A DNA stretch of 64,000 nucleotides from CAYHVK01 sp964360255 (GCA_964360255.1 CAYHVK010000009.1:1-64000); one strand, 5' to 3'; shown: positions 6,689 to 15,564, counted from the first letter of the stretch. Translations and numbers: made by a program. The notes: generated from the letters alone by a model not told the origin.

Positions 6689-9118
6689 CTACCCAGCCTT
6701 AGCGATAAACTTCTCACACATTCCATCTACAGAGTCAGGCTTCGCAGATTTATTAATGCCAGTTTTAGCTTTGCGCTCTAAGAACGCTGGTATTTTTTCA
6801 TAAGGAAGTGGGAAGCCACCATATTTTAAAGCATCGATGATTTTTTTAACTCCGCTTGCAGTTTTAACATCAAGACCTGGTTTCTGCTCGTAAGACCACT
6901 TCGGTGCTACAACCGCAAATGCGAGACCTTTATTCTTAAGATCGCTAGAGTTCACAACGCTATCGCCGCTTGTGCCTTCCCAAACTTTTGCTCCGTAGGG
7001 CAGGTGAGCGCGCGGAATATTTGAAGCAGTTCCATCCCAAGATGATTTCTCAAAGCCTTTGATTTTTTTGATCTGAGCTAAGGCTTCTTTTAGTCCTGAA
7101 TCTGCAGTCTCACCGCGAGTGATAGAAACAGTTGGGATTTTTGAAGTCGCAGGTAAAATACGTTCAAGTTCTTGAGCTGCGTATACACCGTCAGCGATAA
7201 TTAATTCTGGTGTCCCCATTTTTAAAAGCATCGTCAAAACTTGTTCGCGGTAAGCCGCTGTAGCTTCGAGTGTTTTGCTCCACTCTTCTGCAGTTGCACC
7301 GTCCATACCGAATGGAACAGTTTTAAGAACTAGGTAATCGTCGCCGATTTCCATTCCTTCGACTAAACCTTGTAAGAACTGGCCCCGTGCTCCTGTTAAA
7401 GCCCGAGCTGTAACGAGGTCATCATAACCTTGCGGGTCTGCTAAGATCACAATGCGTGGTTTTTTAAATGTACCGCGGTAGTGGCCGAAATCAGCTACGT
7501 CAGGATGATTTTTCACATTGTAAGCGTCAATACCGTTCTTCTCAAAAGTCATTCCTGGTTTTAGCTCGAAGATTTTTTTGAAATCAAGGTTCGTCTTCAT
7601 CAGCTTCGCAAATAACTCACCTGGGCCGCGATCAAAAACGCCACGCTCTTTTGGCGTTCTAGGTTGAGTGGCAAAAATATTACCTGCATCAACTGGCTTC
7701 ACAGGTTTTGCTTCGGCCATTTTAGCGAACTCAGCTTTATCGAACTTTGCGCGGTCGCGTGTACCGAATACGATCACATCAGCGCCAGATCGAGAAGCTA
7801 AAGATACAGGAAGCATACGAGTGCCTGGAGTTCCGAAGTCATAATACTCAGGGCCAATATCGGTACGTGCGTACTCATACGGTTGGCCTTCAGCGAATTT
7901 ATTTGTACGGCCCGCATCTGGTTCGATTTTCCATCCGGCTTTTACGTACTCATCAAAAGCTTTTAAAGCCTCTTGCATAGTTTTAGAAGCTTGAGCTTTA
8001 TCCATACGGCTTAAAGCGCTCGGGTGAGGAAACTGAACAACTAAAACGTTACCAACAGTTGTGCCGTCAGAAAGTTTTAAACCTTTAAGAGAAATCGTCT
8101 GAACGCCAGCGATTTTAACTTTATCTAAATCATAACCACCAAGTTGACCTGGGTGATAAAGACCATTTTGGTAAGGGCCCGCTTCAGAGAAAACAGCTTT
8201 CTCCATAAATTCTTTAGTACGAGCTTTAAGCATGGCTTGCGCTTCGGTCTGGTCTTTCACATTTTCATAATCAAGTTTGCGGCCCATCATCTCAGCGAGT
8301 AAATCTTGGCCAGCTTTATTAAATGGAACTGGGTACGTGTTATTTGCACCAGCGAACTGCTCACGCATTTCTGGCACCAATGTGCGCTTCATGTCTTCTT
8401 CGCTCATGCGAGTGCCGACTTCGCCACCGAGACTTTCGATGAAAGAACCGGCGGCGTCGCGGGCCGCTCCACCAAAAAGTACGATTAATTTTAAGTCACG
8501 GTTATTACGTAAGAACCAATCTAAGAAACGGTGACGCCACTGAACCATTGGGCTGAGCGGATCTTGAGTCATCATCCAAAGTTTGCTGTCGACGTAACCT
8601 GCGAAGCGAACTGTAGGGACACCATTTTTATCTAATACGATATAAGGAGAATTAAATGCGCCGTACTGACCACGAATTGTGTTCTGGTAAACGTTCATAA
8701 AAGCTGCGCCTTCATCAACACCGAAGTACGCCGCTAGATCTTGCGCGCGCCCACCGAAGCCTGCTGTGGCTGTCCGTTTTGCTGCTTCAGCAATGTGAGT
8801 GGCATCTTGGCCGATAAAAAGAATTTTTGATTTGTTATCGTGTCTGAGGCGCCAGAAAGTAGGGCCGAATTGATAACGGAATTTTTGTGAACCGAGAATC
8901 TGTTCAGAAACTTCTGGCATAAAAGGATATTGCGCCACGAGGTCTACAAGTTCTTGTCCTTCTTGAGTTGAAAGATCCGGTCCAGCATCATAAGCCCACG
9001 GTACGTTAGGGTCGATATCGTGGTTAAAGGCATTCTGCTGGCTTTGCGCAAAAACTGAGAACGAGAGCGACAAGGCCACAGCGAAAATGAGGGACAGCTT
9101 CATTGAGCGGACGAACAT
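6689..9118 (-). CDS. Exported protein with two uracil-DNA-glycosylase-like domains
   Basis: The protein has 809 residues and a signal peptide (1-24, ending SVFA). The first domain resembles the UDG fold: ILFIGQDATH (99-108), like the GQDPYH water-activating loop, then GFGGRAQDL (120-128), an NVYQNT strand end (142-147), LIVLFGGAA, and FPHPSALSR (363-371), like the HPS/HPA loop. A second, more diverged copy runs from about 553 to 715, with ILADPQGYDD and AHLPYGAKVW. AAAGGAG lies just before the ATG. A UDG-like enzyme outside the cytoplasm is unusual. A role on DNA in the periplasm or in prey is speculation. Convergent with ispA. Confidence 0.72.
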   Translation of the reverse strand: MFVRSMKLSLIFAVALSLSFSVFAQSQQNAFNHDIDPNVPWAYDAGPDLSTQEGQELVDLVAQYPFMPEVSEQILGSQKFRYQFGPTFWRLRHDNKSKILFIGQDATHIAEAAKRTATAGFGGRAQDLAAYFGVDEGAAFMNVYQNTIRGQYGAFNSPYIVLDKNGVPTVRFAGYVDSKLWMMTQDPLSPMVQWRHRFLDWFLRNNRDLKLIVLFGGAARDAAGSFIESLGGEVGTRMSEEDMKRTLVPEMREQFAGANNTYPVPFNKAGQDLLAEMMGRKLDYENVKDQTEAQAMLKARTKEFMEKAVFSEAGPYQNGLYHPGQLGGYDLDKVKIAGVQTISLKGLKLSDGTTVGNVLVVQFPHPSALSRMDKAQASKTMQEALKAFDEYVKAGWKIEPDAGRTNKFAEGQPYEYARTDIGPEYYDFGTPGTRMLPVSLASRSGADVIVFGTRDRAKFDKAEFAKMAEAKPVKPVDAGNIFATQPRTPKERGVFDRGPGELFAKLMKTNLDFKKIFELKPGMTFEKNGIDAYNVKNHPDVADFGHYRGTFKKPRIVILADPQGYDDLVTARALTGARGQFLQGLVEGMEIGDDYLVLKTVPFGMDGATAEEWSKTLEATAAYREQVLTMLLKMGTPELIIADGVYAAQELERILPATSKIPTVSITRGETADSGLKEALAQIKKIKGFEKSSWDGTASNIPRAHLPYGAKVWEGTSGDSVVNSSDLKNKGLAFAVVAPKWSYEQKPGLDVKTASGVKKIIDALKYGGFPLPYEKIPAFLERKAKTGINKSAKPDSVDGMCEKFIAKAG

Positions 9119-9119
9119 A

Positions 9120-9148
9120 AAAGCTCCTTTTAATAAGAATGGAGCTTT
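9120..9148 (-). promoter_or_regulatory. Hairpin covering the ribosome binding site of the UDG-like gene
   Basis: On the reverse strand an 8-bp perfect stem AAAGCTCC/GGAGCTTT with a 13-nt loop contains the Shine-Dalgarno GGAG, one base before the ATG at 9118. In the mRNA this would hide the ribosome site, suggesting translational control by an antisense RNA, a protein or temperature. Confidence 0.5.
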
Positions 9149-9299
9149 AAAACATGTGCTTAAATTTTAGGCAAGTTAGACGAAGATTTGTGAAAAGTTT
9201 CTAGCCGAATGTGCGAGTTGCTGCAGTATGAAGAGTTAACTGACTAAATGGTCTCGAATCATCAACCTTTGTGTTCCTTGTGGCCTCATAAAAGGTAAC

Positions 9300-9394
9300 T
9301 TGCCTAGCTGAGCAAAACCAGCTCGTGGACATCTTAAAATGGAACTGAGATCAAATTAAAGACGCGTACAAATAAAATTTGCTCAACTAGGCAA
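9300..9394. repeat. 17-bp inverted repeat around an AT-rich spacer
   Basis: The arms TTGCCTAGCTGAGCAAA (9300-9316) and TTTGCTCAACTAGGCAA (9378-9394) are complementary except for one position, which becomes a G-U pair in a reverse-strand transcript. The spacer is 61 nt. It lies in the 394-bp gap upstream of the UDG-like gene, which otherwise shows only the ribosome-site hairpin and the terminator at 9452-9481. It could be a small RNA or an mRNA leader structure. Confidence 0.6.
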
Positions 9395-9451
9395 CTCTTG
9401 TTTTGCCGGCAACAGATCAGCTGGTCACGATGAAGGGATGAGGCAGAACTG

Positions 9452-9481
9452 AAATAAAAAACCCACATCAAAGATGTGGGT
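9452..9481 (-). terminator. Rho-independent terminator of the 795-aa protein gene
   Basis: Read on the reverse strand, a 9-bp perfect stem ACCCACATC/GATGTGGGT with a 3-nt loop is followed directly by TTTTTTATTT. It lies 31 bases after the stop of the reverse-strand gene that ends at 9513. Confidence 0.9.
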
Positions 9482-9512
9482 CGCAGATTTTTAGAATTTC
9501 TTACGAAATTTA

Positions 9513-11900
9513 TTACTTCGTTGAACCTGCTGGTGAGCCTGGGCGCGAGATCGCTTTAGCATCAGCTGAAGAGATCATGCAGGCATTATCATCGCGGTAG
9601 GCGATAGATTCTGCGTCAGTTGACTTCTGACCAGGGCGACGAGCTACGTCTGGGACGAGCTGACCATTTTCACGAGCTTCAACACGTACGCGATATTCTT
9701 TATCGTTAAATCCTGGGTCTACATAAACGAGGAACGTAGCAGGAGCGCCGCAAGCGCAACCTGATTTATCGTCCTTACCATCTCTGTTTTTATCATAGCA
9801 AACGTCAGCGCCATTACAGCCGAGCTTGTAGCGCTCCACCTGTTTAGCGATGTAGCAAGCGCCACCTCGGTTAAGAACTGTTGGGTAGCCACCAGTTTTA
9901 GAATCTTTTCCATCACCCAGCCAATCAGCTGTTGCCGATGCGAGGGCGTTCCCTGAGTTTGTATCACCGAAGGCGTAACACATTCCTGAGCCTGAGTGGA
10001 AGGCTGTAGCATTGGCGCTAGCTTCATTCATACAAACCATGAGGTTGTCGGCAATTGAGTTCTCTTGGCCGCGCTCAAGCACACGTTTTTCGCGGTTGAA
10101 CTGCTCACGTCGCTCTTTAATAAAGCGGGCTTTTTCTGATGAAGAAGCTGAATAGTTGTATTTTCTGCCTTTCGAATCACAGAAAAGTTGTTTTGCTGTA
10201 TCGAGGGTTAAGCCGTAGGCTTTCGCAAAAGCTCCACCGCGATCAGGATTTGTAGAAGCGTCTTTTGCGCCTTTGCCGCTGCGCCAGAAGCCAGATTTAC
10301 CTTTTTTCTCAGCCCAAGCTTCAACGAGAGACTTGTCTTCAGTGCCTCTCCATTCATAGTTTGTGCTCGAGCAGTGACCAAACGCCATCCAATAATCCAT
10401 CATCAATTTTGGATTCACTGATGTGTCGTTCACTAAACCATCGCCGCAAGCTAAGGCCATCGTGCTCATCAGTGATAAGAACTTACGTGAAGGGCGATAA
10501 GTACCTTCGCCAGTTTTACGAGCTTCGTGAGCTTGAATCATGCAAGGCATGCAACGAGCCGCTGCTTGTGCCAGTTGCGATTCGTCTTTAGCTACGTTCT
10601 CTGTACAGCCAGTTGGTTCAACATCAACGATTTCGTTATTTGTCGGGCCTGGTGGAACTTCTGGAGTCGGAGTTCCGTCATCGATACGTGGAAGCGTACC
10701 TTCAAGGTCTTTAAGTTCATTATTGAGAGCCTCGTAAGTGAAGAATGCGTGTTTACATTCTTCAACCTCAAGAACCGTCGCTGAATTTACCGTCCAGCCG
10801 TTGGCGCGAGCTTGTTTTAAATATTCTTGGCGATCGAGTTCCATTTGGTAGGGTTCAGTGTTCTTGGCTACTTTTTTAAGGTTAGCACCCGTTTCAATAT
10901 CTTTAATAACTGAATCGGCAAGAGGAGCCTTGCAGTGGTTTTCGATGGCCGCGAAAATTTCTTTCGCGCCATTACGTAAACCATCCCAGCTGTCGGTTAG
11001 GTTTTTAAATGTAAGGGCACCGCCCGCTTCTGGTTCAATTAAACCATCTGGCATGCCGCCACCACGAACTTGGCAGAAGTATGCGACTTTCGCGAGAGTT
11101 CCGTAAGCTTTATTGCTGTAAGAGCTGCGAATGAGTTCATTCATATAATCGCGAGCTGTATCAGATTGGCAGGCATTTGATTTAATTGTGCCACTCGGGA
11201 AGCCGAAAAATTTATTTGTATCCGCTACGAGCTTTTCAACAGCACTGCGATTGCGCTGCTCGAGTTTTCCACGTTGCTCCCAGCAAGCTTGGCTGGCGTG
11301 AGTTTTATCAATGGCATTTGTCGCATTACCGATTGGTAAGCAACCAACATCTGCTTTATTCACAAGACCTGAAGCTGTCCAGCCGCACTTTACGCCTTTG
11401 ATTCTTTTGCCGTAAGTACATTCACGAAGAATACACTGAAAAGGAGCGCGTCCATCTTTCACTTGGTCATCTGGATATTTTGAAAGCCCCAAAGCATAAA
11501 TACATTGGTTGCGATCAGCTGCAGATTGCGCTTGAGCCTCGGGGCCGAATAAAAAATCGATGGCATCAGCGTAAGCGTACATATCTTCTTGTTGTTGTTG
11601 TGCATTGAGCGCCACAACGTGAAGGCCTTTGAATGATCTTTGAATCTTATCAAGATCAAGTGCGGCCTTACGAATTGCGGCAATATATTGCGCGCGGACT
11701 TTATCGTTCATGCTAGCAAGCTGATCGTAAGTGATCGTCTGCAGGCCTTTCGACATTTTAACTTTACCTGGTTTCGTTTCAGCCCAGTCGTTACGAATCT
11801 TATCTGTATTCTTATAAACTTTGGCTTCTGCCGCAGTTAGTGAAAATACAGTTAAAAGTAAGGCCGTAAAAAGTGTGGCGAAAAGATTAACTTTTCTCAT
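9513..11900 (-). CDS. Large exported Cys-containing protein, unknown function
   Basis: The protein has 795 residues and no family that I recognise. The ATG at 11900 gives a classical signal peptide (MRKVNLFATLFTALL..., cleaved near AAEA) and has GGGGGA just upstream. An in-frame start 36 bases earlier would place polar residues before the signal. The mature protein has many Cys residues scattered as pairs (for example CMPC, CACG, CYDK), a proline-rich linker (about residues 415-430) and a DKNRDGKDDKSGC segment that resembles a calcium-binding loop. It is probably periplasmic or outer surface. A strong terminator follows it. It is divergent from the patatin-like lipoprotein. Confidence 0.85.
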   Translation of the reverse strand: MRKVNLFATLFTALLLTVFSLTAAEAKVYKNTDKIRNDWAETKPGKVKMSKGLQTITYDQLASMNDKVRAQYIAAIRKAALDLDKIQRSFKGLHVVALNAQQQQEDMYAYADAIDFLFGPEAQAQSAADRNQCIYALGLSKYPDDQVKDGRAPFQCILRECTYGKRIKGVKCGWTASGLVNKADVGCLPIGNATNAIDKTHASQACWEQRGKLEQRNRSAVEKLVADTNKFFGFPSGTIKSNACQSDTARDYMNELIRSSYSNKAYGTLAKVAYFCQVRGGGMPDGLIEPEAGGALTFKNLTDSWDGLRNGAKEIFAAIENHCKAPLADSVIKDIETGANLKKVAKNTEPYQMELDRQEYLKQARANGWTVNSATVLEVEECKHAFFTYEALNNELKDLEGTLPRIDDGTPTPEVPPGPTNNEIVDVEPTGCTENVAKDESQLAQAAARCMPCMIQAHEARKTGEGTYRPSRKFLSLMSTMALACGDGLVNDTSVNPKLMMDYWMAFGHCSSTNYEWRGTEDKSLVEAWAEKKGKSGFWRSGKGAKDASTNPDRGGAFAKAYGLTLDTAKQLFCDSKGRKYNYSASSSEKARFIKERREQFNREKRVLERGQENSIADNLMVCMNEASANATAFHSGSGMCYAFGDTNSGNALASATADWLGDGKDSKTGGYPTVLNRGGACYIAKQVERYKLGCNGADVCYDKNRDGKDDKSGCACGAPATFLVYVDPGFNDKEYRVRVEARENGQLVPDVARRPGQKSTDAESIAYRDDNACMISSADAKAISRPGSPAGSTK

Positions 11901-12013
11901 GGTTCCCCCGCATAATGAGCGCTCATTTAGACTCAAGGTCTACTCTCTAATTTTGACTTAAAAATTCCAGAATGTGAATTGCTCTTGAAGAGAGTCTGGA
12001 CTAGATTCTTAAG

Positions 12014-12623
12014 ATGAATTTTTTATACAAAACAAAACCTGCTTCTAGAGTCATTTTCGTATCGGCTTTCTTACTTCTTTCTGCTTGTGCGCAGTTTAAA
12101 ACGCGCGAAGAAGTCGATCGGCAGAGCAAAGGTCCAGTGACGATTAAAGTTCCGACAAGCAATTCTGGTAGTGATGCTCCCTCGACTTCAGTCGTGACGC
12201 CAGCCCCCAGCGTGCAATTCAAGGGCGGCGGTGAAGCTAAGGTCGCTTTGATTTTAGGTCCAGGTGGTTACCGTGCCCTGGCCCATGCGCAAGTGATTAA
12301 AGAACTTATTCAAGCCAAAATTCCTGTAGAAAAAGTTGTAGGCATTGAGTGGGGCGCATTAGCAGGAGTATTCTTCGCCTTAGACGGTAAAGCTCACGAA
12401 GCTGAATGGCGACTTTACAAGCTAGATAATAAGCAACTTGAATCAAAAGGTTTTTTCAATCTTAAGAGTTCATCAGCTCAGCCCGTAAAAGACCTTAGCA
12501 AGTATTTGCAGGAGAATATTGGTCGCCGTGACGTTTCTTCACTTCGTATGAAGTTCGCTTGTCCACAGTTCTACTTAAAAACTGGAGTGGTCAGTTGGAG
12601 TGAAAAAGGCAACGCTTCAGACA
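12014..12623 (+). CDS. Patatin-like lipoprotein, N-terminal part, catalytic Ser missing
   Basis: This part begins with a lipoprotein signal (lipobox LLSAC, Cys25) and a Thr/Ser/Pro-rich linker, then a patatin-fold start: ALILGPGGYRALAH (residues 78-91) matches the GGxR oxyanion motif. The nucleophile elbow, normally GxSxG, reads GIEWGALAG (110-118), so Ser is replaced by Glu. The frame runs into the run of Ns at 12624. The same frame resumes at 12698 after about 65 bases that contain two stops. The two parts are almost certainly one gene of roughly 366 codons, broken by the assembly. As in other patatin-like pseudoenzymes, a lipid-binding role is possible, but this is inference. Confidence 0.75.
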
Positions 12624-12633
12624 NNNNNNNNNN
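12624..12633. other. Assembly gap (10 N)
   Basis: This scaffold gap of unknown true length lies inside the patatin-like gene. The 60 or so bases after it carry in-frame stops and do not fit the protein, so they may be a poor contig end. Confidence 0.95.
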
Positions 12634-12697
12634 ATCTATGTCTGCTGAAATTTCAAAAATAGCTTCTTTTAAAACACTGTTGCTAGTTTGACGATAG

Positions 12698-13114
12698 AGG
12701 TTTTTAAGACTATCGCCCAAAGGAATCCCGGCCTGTAACATAGTTGAAAATTGCCTAGCCTATCCACCGCGCTGGTCCCCTTCGCGGGGAGTTGTGGCGG
12801 CGACGATTTCGACAACTGAAGCTGCTGATCGCCTTAAACGCGAAGGATACAATGTTATCATTCTCGTTAACGTTCTGCCAGATGGCGAACTCTTGCCGGG
12901 CGGTGCAGTTGACCCTGAACGTTTGGCCAATGAAATTCTGTGGGAAGAAACACGCCGCAATATCTGGTCGGCGAAAGCTAAAGTTACTGATATAATTGAG
13001 CTGAAGACAAAAGGTGGACTTTTCGACTTATCAGAGCGTAAAAGTCTAACATCTCATGCCGAAAAAGTGGGACGAGATGCGGCAAAAGCCATTGCTGATA
13101 AGTACGGTTTTTAA
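12698..13114 (+). CDS. Patatin-like lipoprotein, C-terminal part, catalytic Asp missing
   Basis: The open frame from 12698 continues the same reading frame as the N-terminal part. The segment reading SRGVVAATISTTEAA lines up with the patatin motif DGGvvNNvPvdaA, but the catalytic Asp is replaced (Ser-Arg in place of Asp-Gly). It is followed by GYNVIILVNVLPDGELLPGG, the strand that normally reads GADVVIAVDV. A GTG at 12794 could be mistaken for a start, but the homologous segment begins before it. Taken with the Glu in the nucleophile position, both catalytic residues appear lost. It ends 33 bases before pepP. Confidence 0.65.
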   Translation, partial: RFLRLSPKGIPACNIVENCLAYPPRWSPSRGVVAATISTTEAADRLKREGYNVIILVNVLPDGELLPGGAVDPERLANEILWEETRRNIWSAKAKVTDIIELKTKGGLFDLSERKSLTSHAEKVGRDAAKAIADKYGF

Positions 13115-13147
13115 TATTAGGGCCTAGATGCCTTCAGGAGAAATTGA

Positions 13148-14464
13148 GTGAGAACACCACAGTACGATATGAATATTTTCAAAGATCGTCGCACAGAACT
13201 CGCTCGTCGTATGCGCGGAGCTGTTCTGATTCTCGCCTCGAATCCTCATGTGATCCGTAACAATGATGTTCACTATCCTTACCGACAAGATTCAAATTTT
13301 TTCTATCTCACTGGTTTTGAAGAGTCGGATTCGATTTTTATTTTTCGCCCCGGCCTACAACCAGAAACAGTGATGTTTGTTCAGCCGAAAGATCCGCTCC
13401 GTGAAACTTGGGATGGTTTCTTGTACGGCCCTGAGGCCACGAAAAATCTTTTTGGTATTGAAGAGGTTTACACCATTGATAAGTTTGAAGAGATGCTGCC
13501 GAAATTAGTGAAAGATACGGAACGACTTCTATACTCACTTTTCTGGAACACCGAAGTTGATAAAGCTATTTTAAAAACAGTGCAAAACGTAGCGGTTTCT
13601 CGCTCGCGCAGCAATAAAGGCAATTTGGCTATTGAAGATAGCCGCGTTGTCCTCGGTGAAATGCGTATTAAGAAATCAGCGGCTGAACTTAATTTCATGC
13701 GCAATGCTTGCAAAGCTTCTTCTGAGGCTCACGTTGAAGTGATGAAGGCTTGTAAGCCTGGTATTAACGAGCGCGCTCTTCATGGCGTCTTCATGCGCGC
13801 CATTATGGAGCGTGGTGCGGCTCGCGAAGGTTACGGCTCAATCGTAGCTTCAGGTGCCAGCGCCACAACTCTTCATTACACATTTAATGATCAGCCTTGC
13901 AAAGATGGCGATATTCTCTTGATTGATGCTGGCGGTGAGTTCAATTACTACACGGCGGATATCACTCGCAGTTACCCAGTGAACGGAAAATTCTCTCCCG
14001 CACAAAAACGCGTTTACGGAAAAATCTTAGATGTTCAGAAAAAACTCGTGGCGGCAGTTAAACCCAATGAGACGCGCGAAAATATCCAGAAAAAAGCTAT
14101 CGATGGACTCGTTGATATCATGATGGATGAAAATCTACTTCGCGGCGCCAAAGCCGACATCATCGAGAAAAAATCATTCTTGAAATACTACATGCACGGT
14201 GTAGGTCACTGGTTAGGTCTTGATGTGCACGATGCCGGTCTCACTGAAATCGGTGGCGAGCCTCGTCCACTTGAAGAGGGTGTTTGCTTAACAATCGAGC
14301 CAGGTCTTTATATTCCATTCGACGATCAAGATGCTCCAAAAGAGCTTCGCGGATTCGGTGTGCGTATAGAAGATAACATTCTCGTCACAGCCACAGGACA
14401 CGAAAACTTCACGAGCCTCTGCCCAAAAGAAATCGACGAACTCGAAGCGGTTATTGGAAAATAA
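13148..14464 (+). CDS. pepP: Xaa-Pro aminopeptidase (aminopeptidase P)
   Basis: The protein has 438 residues, the normal length. The N-terminal creatinase-like domain (about 8-150) is followed by a pita-bread metallopeptidase domain. All five dinuclear metal ligands are visible: Asp260 in LLIDAGG, Asp271 in YTADIT, His354 in MHGVGHWLGLDVHD, Glu384 in TIEPGLY and Glu408 in GVRIEDN. It removes N-terminal residues that precede proline, in the cytoplasm. The GTG start has AGGAG seven bases upstream. Confidence 0.96.
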   Translation: MRTPQYDMNIFKDRRTELARRMRGAVLILASNPHVIRNNDVHYPYRQDSNFFYLTGFEESDSIFIFRPGLQPETVMFVQPKDPLRETWDGFLYGPEATKNLFGIEEVYTIDKFEEMLPKLVKDTERLLYSLFWNTEVDKAILKTVQNVAVSRSRSNKGNLAIEDSRVVLGEMRIKKSAAELNFMRNACKASSEAHVEVMKACKPGINERALHGVFMRAIMERGAAREGYGSIVASGASATTLHYTFNDQPCKDGDILLIDAGGEFNYYTADITRSYPVNGKFSPAQKRVYGKILDVQKKLVAAVKPNETRENIQKKAIDGLVDIMMDENLLRGAKADIIEKKSFLKYYMHGVGHWLGLDVHDAGLTEIGGEPRPLEEGVCLTIEPGLYIPFDDQDAPKELRGFGVRIEDNILVTATGHENFTSLCPKEIDELEAVIGK

Positions 14465-14486
14465 AAGGTGCCCGGTTACTTTTCGG
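14463..14486. repeat. GGTGCC intergenic element, copy A
   Basis: The 24-nt sequence starts AAAAGGTGCCCGG and ends CTTTTCGG, overlapping the pepP stop. It matches the reverse complement of 17823-17846 at 22 of 24 positions. A shorter related piece lies at 48803-48821. All copies touch gene ends. Confidence 0.7.
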
Positions 14487-14503
14487 TGCCGCGGCAGGAC
14501 AAT

Positions 14504-14794
14504 ATGACGAAACCAATTTCCTTGGCATATTATAGAAATAAGAAGAGAGCTTCTTTTGAGCTCGAAACTTTTAGAAAAATGCACGCAGAATATATGGAAA
14601 GGTGTTCGTCTGATTATATTCGGCCTTCACCTGTCGACAAAAAAATCATAATTATTGATAAGAGTTTTGATGAAATGAGCGATAAATTTGAAGCATTACG
14701 TGAGGAAATGCACAGTCACGTTCATCAAATTAAAATCCTTTTAGAGGAACAAAACCTGCGTAATCGCCAAGATTATCCTGGGTTATTTGCCTAA
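14504..14794 (+). CDS. Small soluble protein, unknown function
   Basis: The protein has 96 residues, is charged and helical, with no membrane segment, and ends in a probable coiled coil (FEALREEMHSHVHQIKILLE). The ATG at 14504 has AGGA upstream. A longer reading from GTG 14468 would translate the GGTGCC repeat element, so I reject it. It follows pepP by 39 bases. Its stop overlaps the stop of the convergent HAD phosphatase gene. No family is recognised. Confidence 0.65.
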   Translation: MTKPISLAYYRNKKRASFELETFRKMHAEYMERCSSDYIRPSPVDKKIIIIDKSFDEMSDKFEALREEMHSHVHQIKILLEEQNLRNRQDYPGLFA

Positions 14795-15534
14795 GCCTGA
14801 TGCCAGTTCCAGCCGCGAGATTTAGCAATGCCTAGAACCTCTTGCTCGGTCTCGTAATTGCCTTCTCCTGGCACATCTGAAACATGAACTAGTCTTACGT
14901 GTGAAGAAGATTCGAGGAGTGCAAAATCACCCATTGTGTTGCCAGCAGCGAAGACAGGCTTTCTTCCGCCAGTGCGCTCGATGAGAGCAGCAGGTTTGCC
15001 TTCGCGGTAAGTGATCAGGCCTTTTTGTTTTGGTGTAACAACTCCGTTAACAACCTCCGTTTCGATTCCCAAAACATTCTCGAAAGCTACTCCAGCAAGT
15101 TGCGCCGCAGGCTCAACCGCCCATTTAATCGAAGCGGTGACAATGTAAACTTCAATACCTTCGGCCTTAAGAAAGCTAATAATCTCTTTCATCCATGGGA
15201 ATACAGGGGCTCCGCCAGGAATAGAATCTACGGCGGCTTTCGCCCACGTGCGAGTTTGCTCAAGAGTTTTGCCTTCTAAAATTTGTGCGAGCCAAAGATA
15301 AGCCTCAGGATGCGAGCGTTTCTTTAACATTTCATAGTGCGCCCAAGGGTCTGCCGGAAAAGGCACTAGCTTCTTATCGATTTTGTACTGAAAAAAGTTC
15401 TCGCCCATATCGCATTTCCAGAGAGTGCCATCCGCATCAAAAGCTGCAACTGGTGCGGCTCCGGCTTTTAAAGCTGCGCGCACGTCATTTTTAATCTGAG
15501 TCATTTTCTCTGTAGGCAGAGCTTTCATTGTCAT
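14791..15534 (-). CDS. HAD-superfamily phosphatase, phosphoserine-phosphatase-like
   Basis: The protein has 247 residues. HAD motif I is FDADGTLW (about 35-42; nucleophile Asp and acid/base Asp). Motif II is the TAS that follows VYIV, motif III the Lys region near TPKQKG, and motif IV GNTMGDFALL. The helical cap between motifs I and II fits the HAD-IB group that acts on small phosphate esters. The substrate is unknown. The start ATG has GGAG five bases upstream. It is divergent from the next gene, a GNAT-like protein. Confidence 0.85.
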   Translation of the reverse strand: MTMKALPTEKMTQIKNDVRAALKAGAAPVAAFDADGTLWKCDMGENFFQYKIDKKLVPFPADPWAHYEMLKKRSHPEAYLWLAQILEGKTLEQTRTWAKAAVDSIPGGAPVFPWMKEIISFLKAEGIEVYIVTASIKWAVEPAAQLAGVAFENVLGIETEVVNGVVTPKQKGLITYREGKPAALIERTGGRKPVFAAGNTMGDFALLESSSHVRLVHVSDVPGEGNYETEQEVLGIAKSRGWNWHQA

Positions 15535-15564
15535 AACATCTCCAATGGGCTAAGAGTCTAAACT

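Noticed and set aside
15025..15494. Forward frames opposite the HAD phosphatase gene
   Set aside because: The reverse-strand gene has complete HAD motifs and a ribosome site.
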